This document shows, one piece after another, positions 1 to 7,930 of a DNA stretch of 64,000 nt. Source of the DNA: Parabacteroides sp. 52 (GTDB lineage: Bacteria > Bacteroidota > Bacteroidia > Bacteroidales > Tannerellaceae); contig NZ_QVMG01000010.1 in NCBI RefSeq assembly GCF_010500925.1, forward strand, positions 30,579 to 94,578, written 5' to 3'. Made by a program: the position numbers and the translations under genes. The notes under the pieces are model-generated. The model made no database searches, was not told where the DNA came from, and saw nothing but the letters and a program-made list of their open reading frames with translations. Position 1 is the first letter of the stretch. Every line of letters starts with the position of its first letter.

Positions 1-168
1 TCTTTCGGATGCCTCTTTCAATATCTTTGTATTCTCCGGAGTGCTGTAATCGTTGTAAACAGTATATGTATAAGGAATGGTAAACCGGGACGATGTTACC
101 GCCTCCAGGGTTTGTAAAGTCAATTCTATCGAATCTTTTACAGGGGTAATAATATGGATTTTTTTCAT
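1..168 (-). CDS. Family 2 glycosyltransferase, N-terminal part (cut by window edge)
   Basis: Only the first 56 codons are inside the window; the rest lies beyond position 1. The reading frame from the ATG at 166-168 starts with a short basic stretch followed by the strand IHIITPVKD, which is the first beta strand of a GT-A fold, and continues to VYNDYST, resembling the nucleotide-binding N-D-x-S/T segment of family 2 glycosyltransferases. It follows a second glycosyltransferase on the same strand with an 83-bp gap. That gap contains its own TATCTTTG promoter box, so it may be transcribed independently. Expected role: transfer of a sugar from a nucleotide sugar to a surface glycan in the cytoplasm or at the inner membrane. 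Acceptor and donor cannot be told from this fragment. Confidence 0.7.
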   Translation of the reverse strand, partial: MKKIHIITPVKDSIELTLQTLEAVTSSRFTIPYTYTVYNDYSTPENTKILKEASER

Positions 169-210
169 TCTATATCAATAGTAAATGACTATATATGTAT
201 ATGTCGGACA

Positions 211-218
211 CAAAGATA
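211..218 (-). promoter_or_regulatory. Bacteroidota-type -7 box upstream of the partial glycosyltransferase
   Basis: The minus strand reads TATCTTTG here, an exact match to the TAnnTTTG -7 element. A TTTAA sequence lies roughly 18-20 bp further upstream, near the expected -33 position. The predicted transcript would start near 204, about 35 nt before the ATG at 168. The flanking ACTATCTTTGT also occurs at 2440-2447. Confidence 0.55.
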
Positions 219-251
219 GTATAATTATCTCTGACCTTAAATAGAAAGTTG

Positions 252-1016
252 TTACCCTTCTGTTTTTTCTTGTAATTGCGAAGTCCAGGCTGTGGCTTGT
301 TTCGAATGGTTTATATAATAGGTCTCTTCTTCGGATAATTGTTTTGAATCCATATACCAGGGTAAATGCTCTGCCTGATAGGGATAGGCGGTTCGGTAAG
401 CTTCTATGTATCGGCTTCTGCTCAATCCGGAAAAGGGACGGTAAAGAGCAAATGTCGTATCTATAGGGGCGCGATAGAGTCCATCCGGAGTCAACCTCTG
501 GTAATATTTCCCCTCCCAATCAATCACTTTATCTTTGTGGATATAGGTGTCAGGTATATTATCTATTCTCAGCGAAAAACCGATTTTTCGGGCAAAGGGA
601 TGTTTTTTTAATTCTTTCAAGAAGTAGTCGATAAAATCATCTGGGCAGTAAGTGGCCGGAACAACATCCGAATCCGTGTAAATATAATAGTCTTTACAGA
701 ATCTTTTTTTTAATTCCGACTTCCAAAGTGCTTTGTATCCTAGATTTTCATTTAGTCTAAAAACGGTAAAGGGACATTTTTCATAATAGGCCAATAGAGG
801 AGGGTAGGTGGACTTATTATCTATTATATAAATATTATTATACCCTCTATCGGTTAAAGCTTCGATTAACTGAAGCATGGTTGTCAAACGATTGAAGTTA
901 TTGATGATAATAGGGATCTCTTTTCCTGTTTTAATCGGAGAGATCAGTGTATTCCTCAGAATAAGATAATAAAAAGAGACAACGAAGGCTTGTAGTGATT
1001 TAAATATACGTTTCAT
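252..1016 (-). CDS. Family 2 glycosyltransferase
   Basis: A 254-residue cytoplasmic or membrane-associated glycosyltransferase of the GT-A fold. Residues 33-45 (EIPIIINNFNRLT) form the first nucleotide-binding strand, IIDNKST at about 64-70 is the second, and YTDSDVV at 113-119 supplies the metal-binding DxD motif (D115, D117). The N-terminus (residues 8-25) is moderately hydrophobic and could be a membrane anchor. The protein is short for the family, so it probably contains only the catalytic domain. It lies 54 bp downstream of the RNase H gene and upstream of another glycosyltransferase on the same strand. It probably acts in polysaccharide or glycoprotein synthesis, but the sugar is not predictable. 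Confidence 0.8.
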   Translation of the reverse strand: MKRIFKSLQAFVVSFYYLILRNTLISPIKTGKEIPIIINNFNRLTTMLQLIEALTDRGYNNIYIIDNKSTYPPLLAYYEKCPFTVFRLNENLGYKALWKSELKKRFCKDYYIYTDSDVVPATYCPDDFIDYFLKELKKHPFARKIGFSLRIDNIPDTYIHKDKVIDWEGKYYQRLTPDGLYRAPIDTTFALYRPFSGLSRSRYIEAYRTAYPYQAEHLPWYMDSKQLSEEETYYINHSKQATAWTSQLQEKTEG

Positions 1017-1070
1017 CTGGATGCATTGTAAATTGTAAGAAGGTTGTTTTTTGTCCTATCCATAGTGTGT

Positions 1071-1715
1071 TTACTTTCTCCCGAAATCTGCGGGGATTTC
1101 TCCCCATGCAGTAGTCTGCCACTTGAGGATCTGGGTGGAATATGTATTTGTCTTTAACCATTTTTCCGCCCGTTCAATCAGATCAAATATGGGTTCATTC
1201 TCCGGGATACGTTCTAAAAGTGTTTTTGCTTTTTTCTTTTGTACCCATTTAATGGCATTGACACTGTCTGAATAGACTGGCAAGTCACTGCCTTTCTGTT
1301 TCAGAAAGGCCAGTCCATGCACCAACGCCAGGAATTCGCCTACGTTATTCGTCCCTTTCTTCAAGGGGCCGATATGGAATAACTCTTGTTTGGTGGCGGT
1401 ATAAACTCCCCGATACTCCATGTCTCCAGGGTTTCCACTACAAGCAGCGTCTACTGAAATGCTGTTCCATACAGGTGTGGCAGTGCCGGTAGTAGGGGTG
1501 TCGATCGTCAGTTTATGGGTTGCTTTGGGCGAAGATGCTTTTTTTAGGTATTCGTGATAGCCTTTTTCCAATGCATCGTCCGCTTCTTCCCGGCTGTCGA
1601 AGGATTTGTATTTGGCTCCTTCATAACCGGCAACCTGTAATTTACAATCCGTCCAATTGTCATAAATGCCAGGGCTGACACCGTTCCAGACAACATAGTA
1701 TTTCTTTTTAGCCAT
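1071..1715 (-). CDS. rnhA: Ribonuclease H with N-terminal viroplasmin/hybrid-binding domain
   Basis: This 214-residue enzyme cleaves the RNA strand of RNA-DNA hybrids. The first 50 residues (KKYYVVWNGVSPGIYDNW) match the caulimovirus viroplasmin-like domain found at the N-terminus of RNase H1-type proteins, which grips hybrid duplexes. A low-complexity linker (60-82) leads to the RNase H fold. There, D89 (SVDAACSGNPG), E127 (NVGEFLALVHG), D150 (YSDS) and D210 (IPADF) fit the four metal-binding carboxylates. It lies 15 bp downstream of the DUF3256 gene and probably shares its transcript. The domain order and all four acidic residues make the assignment secure. The symbol is by family; Bacteroidota often carry more than one RNase H gene. 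Confidence 0.92.
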   Translation of the reverse strand: MAKKKYYVVWNGVSPGIYDNWTDCKLQVAGYEGAKYKSFDSREEADDALEKGYHEYLKKASSPKATHKLTIDTPTTGTATPVWNSISVDAACSGNPGDMEYRGVYTATKQELFHIGPLKKGTNNVGEFLALVHGLAFLKQKGSDLPVYSDSVNAIKWVQKKKAKTLLERIPENEPIFDLIERAEKWLKTNTYSTQILKWQTTAWGEIPADFGRK

Positions 1716-1730
1716 AGCTCTTCCCTTATT

Positions 1731-2360
1731 CTATCTGAAATGATATTTCTCCCAGTGGAAGATTTTAGGTTCCTCTTTAATAAAAGGCATTACCTTTTCT
1801 CTTTCTTCTTCGGAGAGATATTGGGGAGTGGTGAAAGTTGCTGTCAAAGTGTGTGTGTCCGGATGAAGTTGGTAGTGTATCAACTCCATATCCAACCGGG
1901 AAATAATATCGAGGTATTCATCCGTTTTCTCTACATTGTCTTTGATAAACCAGGAAGAAGGTAATGGACTAAAAAGATCGGAAGAGGTTAGTGGTTCCCA
2001 GGCTGTGGAGTAGAATGCAACCTGGCTATCCGGCGCAGGGCCGTATACTGTGGTGGAAACACAAACGATATAGGTGTTATTTATCAAGGGCAGTAGTTTC
2101 ATTTCTACTGTACTCCGGTCTGTGGTCTGTAACAAAAGATAATCGGGGGTAAGCTTTTTCAAGACGGAATATCCGTTCATCATATTTTGTAACCGGGCTT
2201 CTTTCCCGGAATTGTATAGGTCAACCAGGTCTTTTCGCCAGGCATTTTCCAATTGGGGTAAATATTGATCGGGGATATTGATAAAAACAGTAGCCATATC
2301 CTGGGCTTTGCCACTCCAAAGGATAAGGCTAAGTAGTAATGTGATAATATAGTGTCTCAT
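1731..2360 (-). CDS. DUF3256 family exported protein
   Basis: A 209-residue protein of unknown function that resembles the DUF3256 family found in Bacteroidales. An N-terminal signal peptide (residues 1-19, hydrophobic LLLSLILW then a KAQ cleavage-type site) indicates export to the periplasm. The body starts with the stretch ATVFINIPDQYLPQLE, has the core VLKKLTPDYLLLQTTDRSTVEMKL, and contains a YIVCVSTTVYGPAPDS segment that looks like a compact alpha/beta domain. No catalytic motif is visible. It is the first gene of a minus-strand run with rnhA and the glycosyltransferases. A TATCTTTG promoter box lies about 80 bp upstream. Link to RNase H is positional only. Confidence 0.75.
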   Translation of the reverse strand: MRHYIITLLLSLILWSGKAQDMATVFINIPDQYLPQLENAWRKDLVDLYNSGKEARLQNMMNGYSVLKKLTPDYLLLQTTDRSTVEMKLLPLINNTYIVCVSTTVYGPAPDSQVAFYSTAWEPLTSSDLFSPLPSSWFIKDNVEKTDEYLDIISRLDMELIHYQLHPDTHTLTATFTTPQYLSEEEREKVMPFIKEEPKIFHWEKYHFR

Positions 2361-2439
2361 TTGTTCTTCTTCTTTTATTAACGAGGGGCAATCTGAGCAA
2401 TCCTCCAGATGGAAAGCCCAATGAATGCTTTTTCATGAA

Positions 2440-2447
2440 CAAAGATA
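2440..2447 (-). promoter_or_regulatory. -7 promoter box for the DUF3256-rnhA run
   Basis: The minus strand reads TATCTTTG, an exact TAnnTTTG match, inside ACTATCTTTGT. This would start transcription near 2433 with a leader of about 70 nt before the ATG at 2360. No clear TTTG -33 element was seen at the ideal spacing. Confidence 0.5.
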
Positions 2448-2497
2448 GTATAATAACTATTATCGTGTGCTTTAACAAATGAATATCCTCCCTAAAA

Positions 2498-2533
2498 ACA
2501 TTAAAAAGTGCCTGAATGGGCACTTCTTAATGT
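2498..2533 (-). terminator. Terminator of the fructan operon
   Basis: The sequence forms a hairpin with inner stem AAGTGCC/GGCACTT (2506-2512 and 2519-2525) extended by ACATTAA/TTAATGT (2498-2504 and 2527-2533) with one internal mismatch. On the minus strand the inner stem is followed by T-rich sequence. It lies 20 bp past the MFS stop codon, the end of the susC-to-MFS operon. On the plus strand there is no gene to terminate. Confidence 0.75.
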
Positions 2534-2553
2534 GTTACAAACCCTCTTGACTT

Positions 2554-3705
2554 TTATCTATTTTTCAATTGAAGAGTGAACGCTAAAAGATAGAACACCC
2601 CTATCACCATCACAGAAAGCGCACCCAATTGGCTTTGCATGGCATCGGAAGCCACTCCCATGATCAATGGGAATACCGTTCCTCCGAAAAGTCCCATAAT
2701 CAATAAGCCGGACACTTCGTTCTTTTTATCCGGACGGTGCAATAATGCCTGCGACATAATCACTGGGAAGATATTCGAATTTCCGAAACCGATCAGACCG
2801 ATACTGATATAGATCGAAGTTAGATCATGCAGGAAAAATAACCCACCGAATCCAAGGATCATACAGACCACACTGACCAGGAAGAACATTTTCGAGGAAT
2901 ATTTAGCCAGAATAAAAGTACCCAGTAGGCAACCGATCGTTCGGAAGAGAAAATACACGCTGGTGGCATACCCCGCTTCGGAAAGATCCATTCCCAGCCG
3001 TTCGATCAGTATCTTCGGCGCTGTCACATTCACCCCGACATCGATTCCCACATGACACATAATGCCCAGAAAAGAGAGTAGGATAATCTTATCACCCAAC
3101 AGGGCAAAACATTGGGCGAAGGTCGAAGTTTCGCCTTCTTCTTTCGGTTCCTGGATCTGCGTAAAACCCAGGCTGAGAACCGCCAGTACGGCCACTACCA
3201 TAAAGATGGGGAAAAGATATTTCCAGTCGCCCAGCGAAGCCGCCGCCCAAGCAGCAATGATCGGTGCCAGGAAAGAGGCAATGGCTTTGACAAACTGTCC
3301 GAAAGTCATGGTGCTTGCCAATCGCTCATTGCTGACGATATTGGAGATCAACGGGTTTAAGGATGTTTGCATCAACGCATTCCCAATGCCCAATAAAGAG
3401 AAGGAGATCAGCATGGACACGAATGAATAACTAAGCATCGGCAACAGGAGGGAAACCGTCGTTACCGCCAAGCTAAGTAAAACCGTTTTCCGCCGGCCGA
3501 TCTTATTCATCAACATACCCGTCGGCACCGAAAAGATCAGAAACCAAAAGAACACCATCGACGGAAAGATATTCGCCAGTGTATCGGAGAGATTAAAATC
3601 CGCTTTCACATAATTGGTGGCGATGCCGACCAGATCCACAAACCCCATCGCGAAGAAAGCGAGCATGATGGGGAGGAGTTTTAGGAGTATGTTTTTCTCT
3701 TTCAT
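2554..3705 (-). CDS. MFS sugar transporter of the fructan locus
   Basis: A 383-residue, highly hydrophobic protein with about 12 predicted membrane segments. The loop MNKIGRRKT after the second segment is the typical MFS motif A region between helices 2 and 3. It is the last gene of the operon, 12 bp after the fructokinase. The levan locus of Bacteroides thetaiotaomicron has the same combination of an inner-membrane fructose transporter next to a fructokinase, so import of free fructose across the inner membrane is the best inference. The sequence alone shows an MFS permease of the sugar-porter-like/FucP-like size class and does not prove substrate. A hairpin terminator follows at 2498-2533. 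Confidence 0.82.
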   Translation of the reverse strand: MKEKNILLKLLPIMLAFFAMGFVDLVGIATNYVKADFNLSDTLANIFPSMVFFWFLIFSVPTGMLMNKIGRRKTVLLSLAVTTVSLLLPMLSYSFVSMLISFSLLGIGNALMQTSLNPLISNIVSNERLASTMTFGQFVKAIASFLAPIIAAWAAASLGDWKYLFPIFMVVAVLAVLSLGFTQIQEPKEEGETSTFAQCFALLGDKIILLSFLGIMCHVGIDVGVNVTAPKILIERLGMDLSEAGYATSVYFLFRTIGCLLGTFILAKYSSKMFFLVSVVCMILGFGGLFFLHDLTSIYISIGLIGFGNSNIFPVIMSQALLHRPDKKNEVSGLLIMGLFGGTVFPLIMGVASDAMQSQLGALSVMVIGVFYLLAFTLQLKNR

Positions 3706-3717
3706 TCTTTTATATTT

Positions 3718-4581
3718 TTAGAAATTATAAGCCGGCCAGGCCCCTTGCCGGGTACAGACAAAAGCAGCCACTTCGACCGCCTTTTGATGAGCTTCCCGGA
3801 GCGATTTCCCGGTCAGGATCGAATAAACAAATGCACCGGAAAAAGAATCACCGGCACCCACCGTATCGACAACCGTCACACGGGGAGTTGGAATGGTTGA
3901 TACCTCTTCCGGACTATAAATCGTACTGAATTTGCTTCCGCCGGTCAGAATCAGATAACGAAGGTTGTATTTACGGATAAACCACTGACAGACTTCCTCA
4001 TCCGTACCTTCCAATTGAAACATAGGGCGAAGCAGCTCCAGTTCTTCATCATTCAGTTTAAAGATATTCGCTTTCTCCAGCGATGCTTCGATCAATTCTT
4101 TATGGTAGTAATGCTGACGGATATTAATATCGAAGAAACGTAAAGTCTCTTCTTTGGCATGAGAAAGCAATGTGGAGATGGTCTGGTGGGCTACGGGTGA
4201 GCGCTGCGCCAGCGTGCCGAAACAAATGGCATCCGCTTTTTCTACCAGTTCGATCGCCTGTTGAGTCAGTGGCAGATAGTCCCAGGCTACGCCTTCGACG
4301 ATCGTGTACGTCGGACTTCCGTTGTTGAGCTCGACCAGTACGCTACTGGTCGGATAGGCTACTTTCTCAATATAATTATTGATATGGTTCTTTTCGAGTT
4401 CCATAATGATCTCCGTTCCGGACACATCATTCCCAACCGCACTGATGGCACAACCTTCGGCGCCCATCTGTGTGGCATGATACACGAAATTGATCGGAGC
4501 GCCACCCGCCTTTTTCTGATCCGGGAATACATCCCAGAGCAACTCGCCGATCCCGACAACTAATGGTTTCTTTGGTGTCAT
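3718..4581 (-). CDS. PfkB-family fructokinase
   Basis: A 287-residue cytoplasmic sugar kinase that should phosphorylate imported fructose using ATP. It shows the PfkB N-terminal signature GGAPINFVYHATQMG (residues 26-40) and the C-terminal signature DTVGAGDSFSGAF with the catalytic base D245. The length is normal for ribokinase-family fructokinases. It starts 6 bp after the GH32 stop codon and ends 12 bp before the MFS gene, so the three are tightly co-transcribed. The pairing with a GH32 enzyme and a HTCS sensor supports fructose as substrate over other PfkB substrates such as ribose or adenosine. Confidence 0.88.
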   Translation of the reverse strand: MTPKKPLVVGIGELLWDVFPDQKKAGGAPINFVYHATQMGAEGCAISAVGNDVSGTEIIMELEKNHINNYIEKVAYPTSSVLVELNNGSPTYTIVEGVAWDYLPLTQQAIELVEKADAICFGTLAQRSPVAHQTISTLLSHAKEETLRFFDINIRQHYYHKELIEASLEKANIFKLNDEELELLRPMFQLEGTDEEVCQWFIRKYNLRYLILTGGSKFSTIYSPEEVSTIPTPRVTVVDTVGAGDSFSGAFVYSILTGKSLREAHQKAVEVAAFVCTRQGAWPAYNF

Positions 4582-4587
4582 GGTATT

Positions 4588-6150
4588 CTATTTTAATTCT
4601 GTCACTTCAATGGATTGTACCTCTATTTGCCCGTTTTGGGTGAATAGTTCGATGGTATGGAACGGTTCCGACGGATAAAAGAGGTCGGTCATTGCAATCC
4701 GGTATCCGGCGGCAAAGAACTCAACCGAGCTGACATCGATGATCAGGTGCCAGTCGACCTGAGGTGTGTTGATAATATAAGGTACCCCATGCAAGCTGGA
4801 AAATTTATCCGAGAAAATCTCTCCCGTCGCGTTGGTCCGGTCGACATAGAATATCTTCTCCATATTGTCGTAACCGATCAACATATACTCGCCTTTATCG
4901 TTTTTTAGGCTGATACCGTATTTCGCCGGGAAGTTCATTTGGGTGTTGTTCTTCTGATCGAACGCCAGCTTGATCTCTATCGGTGCCTTTTCGAAGGAGA
5001 ATTGTTCGGATAACAGATAACTGTCGGACACCTTTACCGTTCCCAGCTTGGCACTTTCGCCTTTCAACCATTCGATTTCTTTCACCGGTGTAGAGGTCAA
5101 TAGATAGAGGTTACCATCTTTCACCAATCCCATCTCCCGGGGGAAGGTAGCCGCACCACTCCAAGGCGCTGTCGGTTCTTTTCCCGCATATTGCCAGTTG
5201 TTCATCCAGCCAATCAGGATCCGGCGGTTATCCGGCGCATCCGACCAGGTCACCCCGGCGTAATTGTCTTTCCCGTAATCCATCCACAGGGTTTCTTTCT
5301 GATCGGACGTGAACTTTTTACCGTCGAAATCACCCACGAAATACTGCGCTGCCGAACCTCCTGCCGGTCCTCCGGGATTGATATTCACGATCAATACCCA
5401 TTTCTCTTCTTCCGAATCTTTCACTTTCAAAGGAAACAGGTCCGGACATTCCCACACACCGTCGTGACTGCCTTTGCCTTCGCCGAACTCGCTCAGGTAA
5501 TTCCAATCCAAACAGTTTTTCGAACCATAAAAACGGATCACTTGCCCGGAGGCAATACTCATAATCCATTGCCCGGAAGCTTCATGCCAGTACACCTTGG
5601 GATCACGGAAATCCCGTATACCCGGATTCTTAACGATCGGGTTCTGTTCATATTTTGTCCAATTTCGTCCTTTGTCCGTGCTGAAAGCGATGGCCTGCGA
5701 TTCGATATCGATCTCACCGGCTTTCTCTTTTTTCATATCATGATACGTAAAAAAGGCGATCAGCGGTGGATTGTCGGCACTGCCTAAACCAGAGGTGTTA
5801 TTCCAATCGACCACAGCGCTCCCGGAAAAGATATATCCTTTATCATCCGGATAGATCGCTATCGATTGGTGTTGCCAGTGAACGAGGTCTTTGCTAGTAG
5901 CATGCCCCCAGTGCATAGGCCCCCATTGAGTATCTTCGGGGTAATGTTGATAAAACAGATGATATTCCCCTTCGTAGTAGACCATCCCGTTGGGATCGTT
6001 CATCCAGCCGCTGGCCGGAGAGAAATGTACCTGTGGGCGGTACATTTCCTGAAATTCTTTTGTCTCTTCCTGTGCATCTTTTTGACTACTCTTCCCACTG
6101 CAAGCGCAAAGAACACAACAAGCCAATATATATATGTATGATCTCATCAT
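4588..6150 (-). CDS. GH32 fructan hydrolase, lipoprotein
   Basis: A 520-residue glycoside hydrolase family 32 enzyme that releases fructose from fructans or sucrose-type substrates. The N-terminus has a lipoprotein signal ending at a Cys near residue 17 (LCAC), so it is probably anchored in the outer membrane or periplasm. The five-bladed propeller carries the three catalytic motifs: WMNDPNG with nucleophile D52, FRDP with transition-state stabiliser D183, and ECPDLF with acid/base E234. The C-terminal 150 residues form the usual beta-sandwich. Both neighbours, SusD 27 bp upstream and fructokinase 6 bp downstream, belong to the same operon. It is the only GH32 gene in this window. Whether it prefers levan (beta-2,6), inulin (beta-2,1) or sucrose cannot be read from the motifs. 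Confidence 0.93.
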   Translation of the reverse strand: MMRSYIYILACCVLCACSGKSSQKDAQEETKEFQEMYRPQVHFSPASGWMNDPNGMVYYEGEYHLFYQHYPEDTQWGPMHWGHATSKDLVHWQHQSIAIYPDDKGYIFSGSAVVDWNNTSGLGSADNPPLIAFFTYHDMKKEKAGEIDIESQAIAFSTDKGRNWTKYEQNPIVKNPGIRDFRDPKVYWHEASGQWIMSIASGQVIRFYGSKNCLDWNYLSEFGEGKGSHDGVWECPDLFPLKVKDSEEEKWVLIVNINPGGPAGGSAAQYFVGDFDGKKFTSDQKETLWMDYGKDNYAGVTWSDAPDNRRILIGWMNNWQYAGKEPTAPWSGAATFPREMGLVKDGNLYLLTSTPVKEIEWLKGESAKLGTVKVSDSYLLSEQFSFEKAPIEIKLAFDQKNNTQMNFPAKYGISLKNDKGEYMLIGYDNMEKIFYVDRTNATGEIFSDKFSSLHGVPYIINTPQVDWHLIIDVSSVEFFAAGYRIAMTDLFYPSEPFHTIELFTQNGQIEVQSIEVTELK

Positions 6151-6177
6151 TTACAATTAACAATTTATAATTAACAA

Positions 6178-7905
6178 TTAATCCCACCCATAATTTTGTT
6201 CATACAACTTCTTGCTAAAGTTGATCTGCGCTTTCGGAATGGGGAAATACTCATCCCGGTTTTTGGTAAATTTCGCTTCTTGTATAAAAGCACCACGCCG
6301 GGTCTTTTCGACTGCAAAATAAGTATTTACTGTTTCAGCTGCAATGCCCCAGCGTACCAGGTCGAAGAAACGATGTCCTTCCTGAGAGAATTCCAGGCGA
6401 CGCTCGAAACGCAATGCCTTCCGGGCGAAATCCTGTGTCCAAGCCGGACAGTTCACTCCGGGACGATACACATCGACATTGAATTTACCGATCGGATCGC
6501 CTTGCACATCCACCAGACGTCCGGTACTGTTCGCCGCGCGTTCGCGGATCGCATTGATCAACGCCAATGCTTCATCCTGACGTCCGAGTTCGATCAATGC
6601 TTCGGCTTGCCACAAAACCACATCGTCGTAACGGATCACATCCCGGTTTTTGGAGCTCGACATAAAAGGATCCGCTTTGGCAAAACAAGGACAATCGGGC
6701 AATACCGTTTCTTTCATCGACATGAACGGACCGTATGTTTGCGGGCTGCGGTTCCAGTCTTCCTGGAAGATAAATTCCGGATTGTATTTATACGGCAATC
6801 CAGGGATGGCAACGGTGTGATTCAGGCGAGGGTCGATATTGTTCATTTGTAAATCATCCGGTGTAGTGATGCTCTTGTCATTAAACGTATCCAACAAAGG
6901 TAATCCTTTTTCATCCGTACGGAAGGCGTTTACCATGTTTTGTGTCGGTTGGTGGAAACCGCAACAGCCATATTCCGGATTCATCGGATAATTCAGCATG
7001 GCTCCCCAGTCCAAACGACCGCGCAGCGTACCGTCGCTATGAGAATGTTGGATGGCAAAGATCGATTCGCTGCCATTTTCTGTTTCGCAAAGGAAGTTTT
7101 CCGCAAAATCTTTGGCCAACGAATAGCGGCCGTCCAGGTTTTTGCAGAGAGTGACCACTTCTTCCAATTTAGTACGGTTGATATTAGTAACATTATGTTT
7201 CTCATCCTGTTCGTAAGCCGAATACAACAACGCTTTCGCCAGATAGGCTGTTGCCATTCCTTTATTCGCTCTCCCGGTATCTTCGTTATTATCGGGCAGG
7301 TTTTCCATGGCGAAACGGAATTCGGATACGATCTTATCCCATAATTGCGCGTCGGAATATTCAACGTTCGAGATATTGATATACTCTTCGGTCGGGATTG
7401 TCTCGTCGACATAAGGCACCTGTTTGTATAAGATCTTCAATTCGAAATAGTAGTGAGCGCGCAGAAAACGCATCTCCGCTTCCCGGATCTTTTTCTTCGG
7501 ATATTCACTTTCCGAGATCTCGACGATACGCGCTAATGCATCGTTCGCCCGGGCGATATTGATGTATTGTCCGTACCATTTCTGATCCAGGTAACCCAGG
7601 TCGTCGCGCATATATACGAAGGTCTCAAACGTATTGAAGTCGCCCATATCGCCCGGGCCGTCACCCCCTTTGTGGGAGTCGCCGCTGCGAAGGTCGCCAT
7701 AAGGCCAAAGAGCATTCATCCCACGTTGATAATTATCATTGCCAAGTGAAGAGTAAGCGGCAATAACCATTTTCTCAATTTCAGCCGGAGTATTTAACGT
7801 TTCCGAGCCGGCCACCCCTTTGGGTGATTCATCCAGGAACGAGTCGCAAGCGGTTGCGGAAAGCAACAAGGCGCAAGATATTGTGATATATTTAAGTGTT
7901 TTCAT
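6178..7905 (-). CDS. SusD-family glycan-binding lipoprotein (fructan locus)
   Basis: A 575-residue outer-membrane lipoprotein with signal peptide ending at C20 (SATAC). It has the SusD/RagB layout: N-terminal TPR-like helices (residues about 25-330, with REAEMRFLRAHYYFELKILY typical of the family), and a C-terminal part with the conserved RFERRLEFSQEGHRFFDLVRWG and FPIPKAQINFSKKLYEQN end. SusD proteins cap the SusC channel and present oligosaccharide to it. It follows SusC by 25 bp. By context it binds fructo-oligosaccharides or levan. Confidence 0.92.
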   Translation of the reverse strand: MKTLKYITISCALLLSATACDSFLDESPKGVAGSETLNTPAEIEKMVIAAYSSLGNDNYQRGMNALWPYGDLRSGDSHKGGDGPGDMGDFNTFETFVYMRDDLGYLDQKWYGQYINIARANDALARIVEISESEYPKKKIREAEMRFLRAHYYFELKILYKQVPYVDETIPTEEYINISNVEYSDAQLWDKIVSEFRFAMENLPDNNEDTGRANKGMATAYLAKALLYSAYEQDEKHNVTNINRTKLEEVVTLCKNLDGRYSLAKDFAENFLCETENGSESIFAIQHSHSDGTLRGRLDWGAMLNYPMNPEYGCCGFHQPTQNMVNAFRTDEKGLPLLDTFNDKSITTPDDLQMNNIDPRLNHTVAIPGLPYKYNPEFIFQEDWNRSPQTYGPFMSMKETVLPDCPCFAKADPFMSSSKNRDVIRYDDVVLWQAEALIELGRQDEALALINAIRERAANSTGRLVDVQGDPIGKFNVDVYRPGVNCPAWTQDFARKALRFERRLEFSQEGHRFFDLVRWGIAAETVNTYFAVEKTRRGAFIQEAKFTKNRDEYFPIPKAQINFSKKLYEQNYGWD

Positions 7906-7930
7906 TTCGATTATAAATTTGAATGATCAA

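Noticed and set aside
5191..5787. 198-codon plus-strand frame inside the GH32 gene
   Set aside because: It lies antisense to a gene with all three catalytic motifs and has no recognisable domain.
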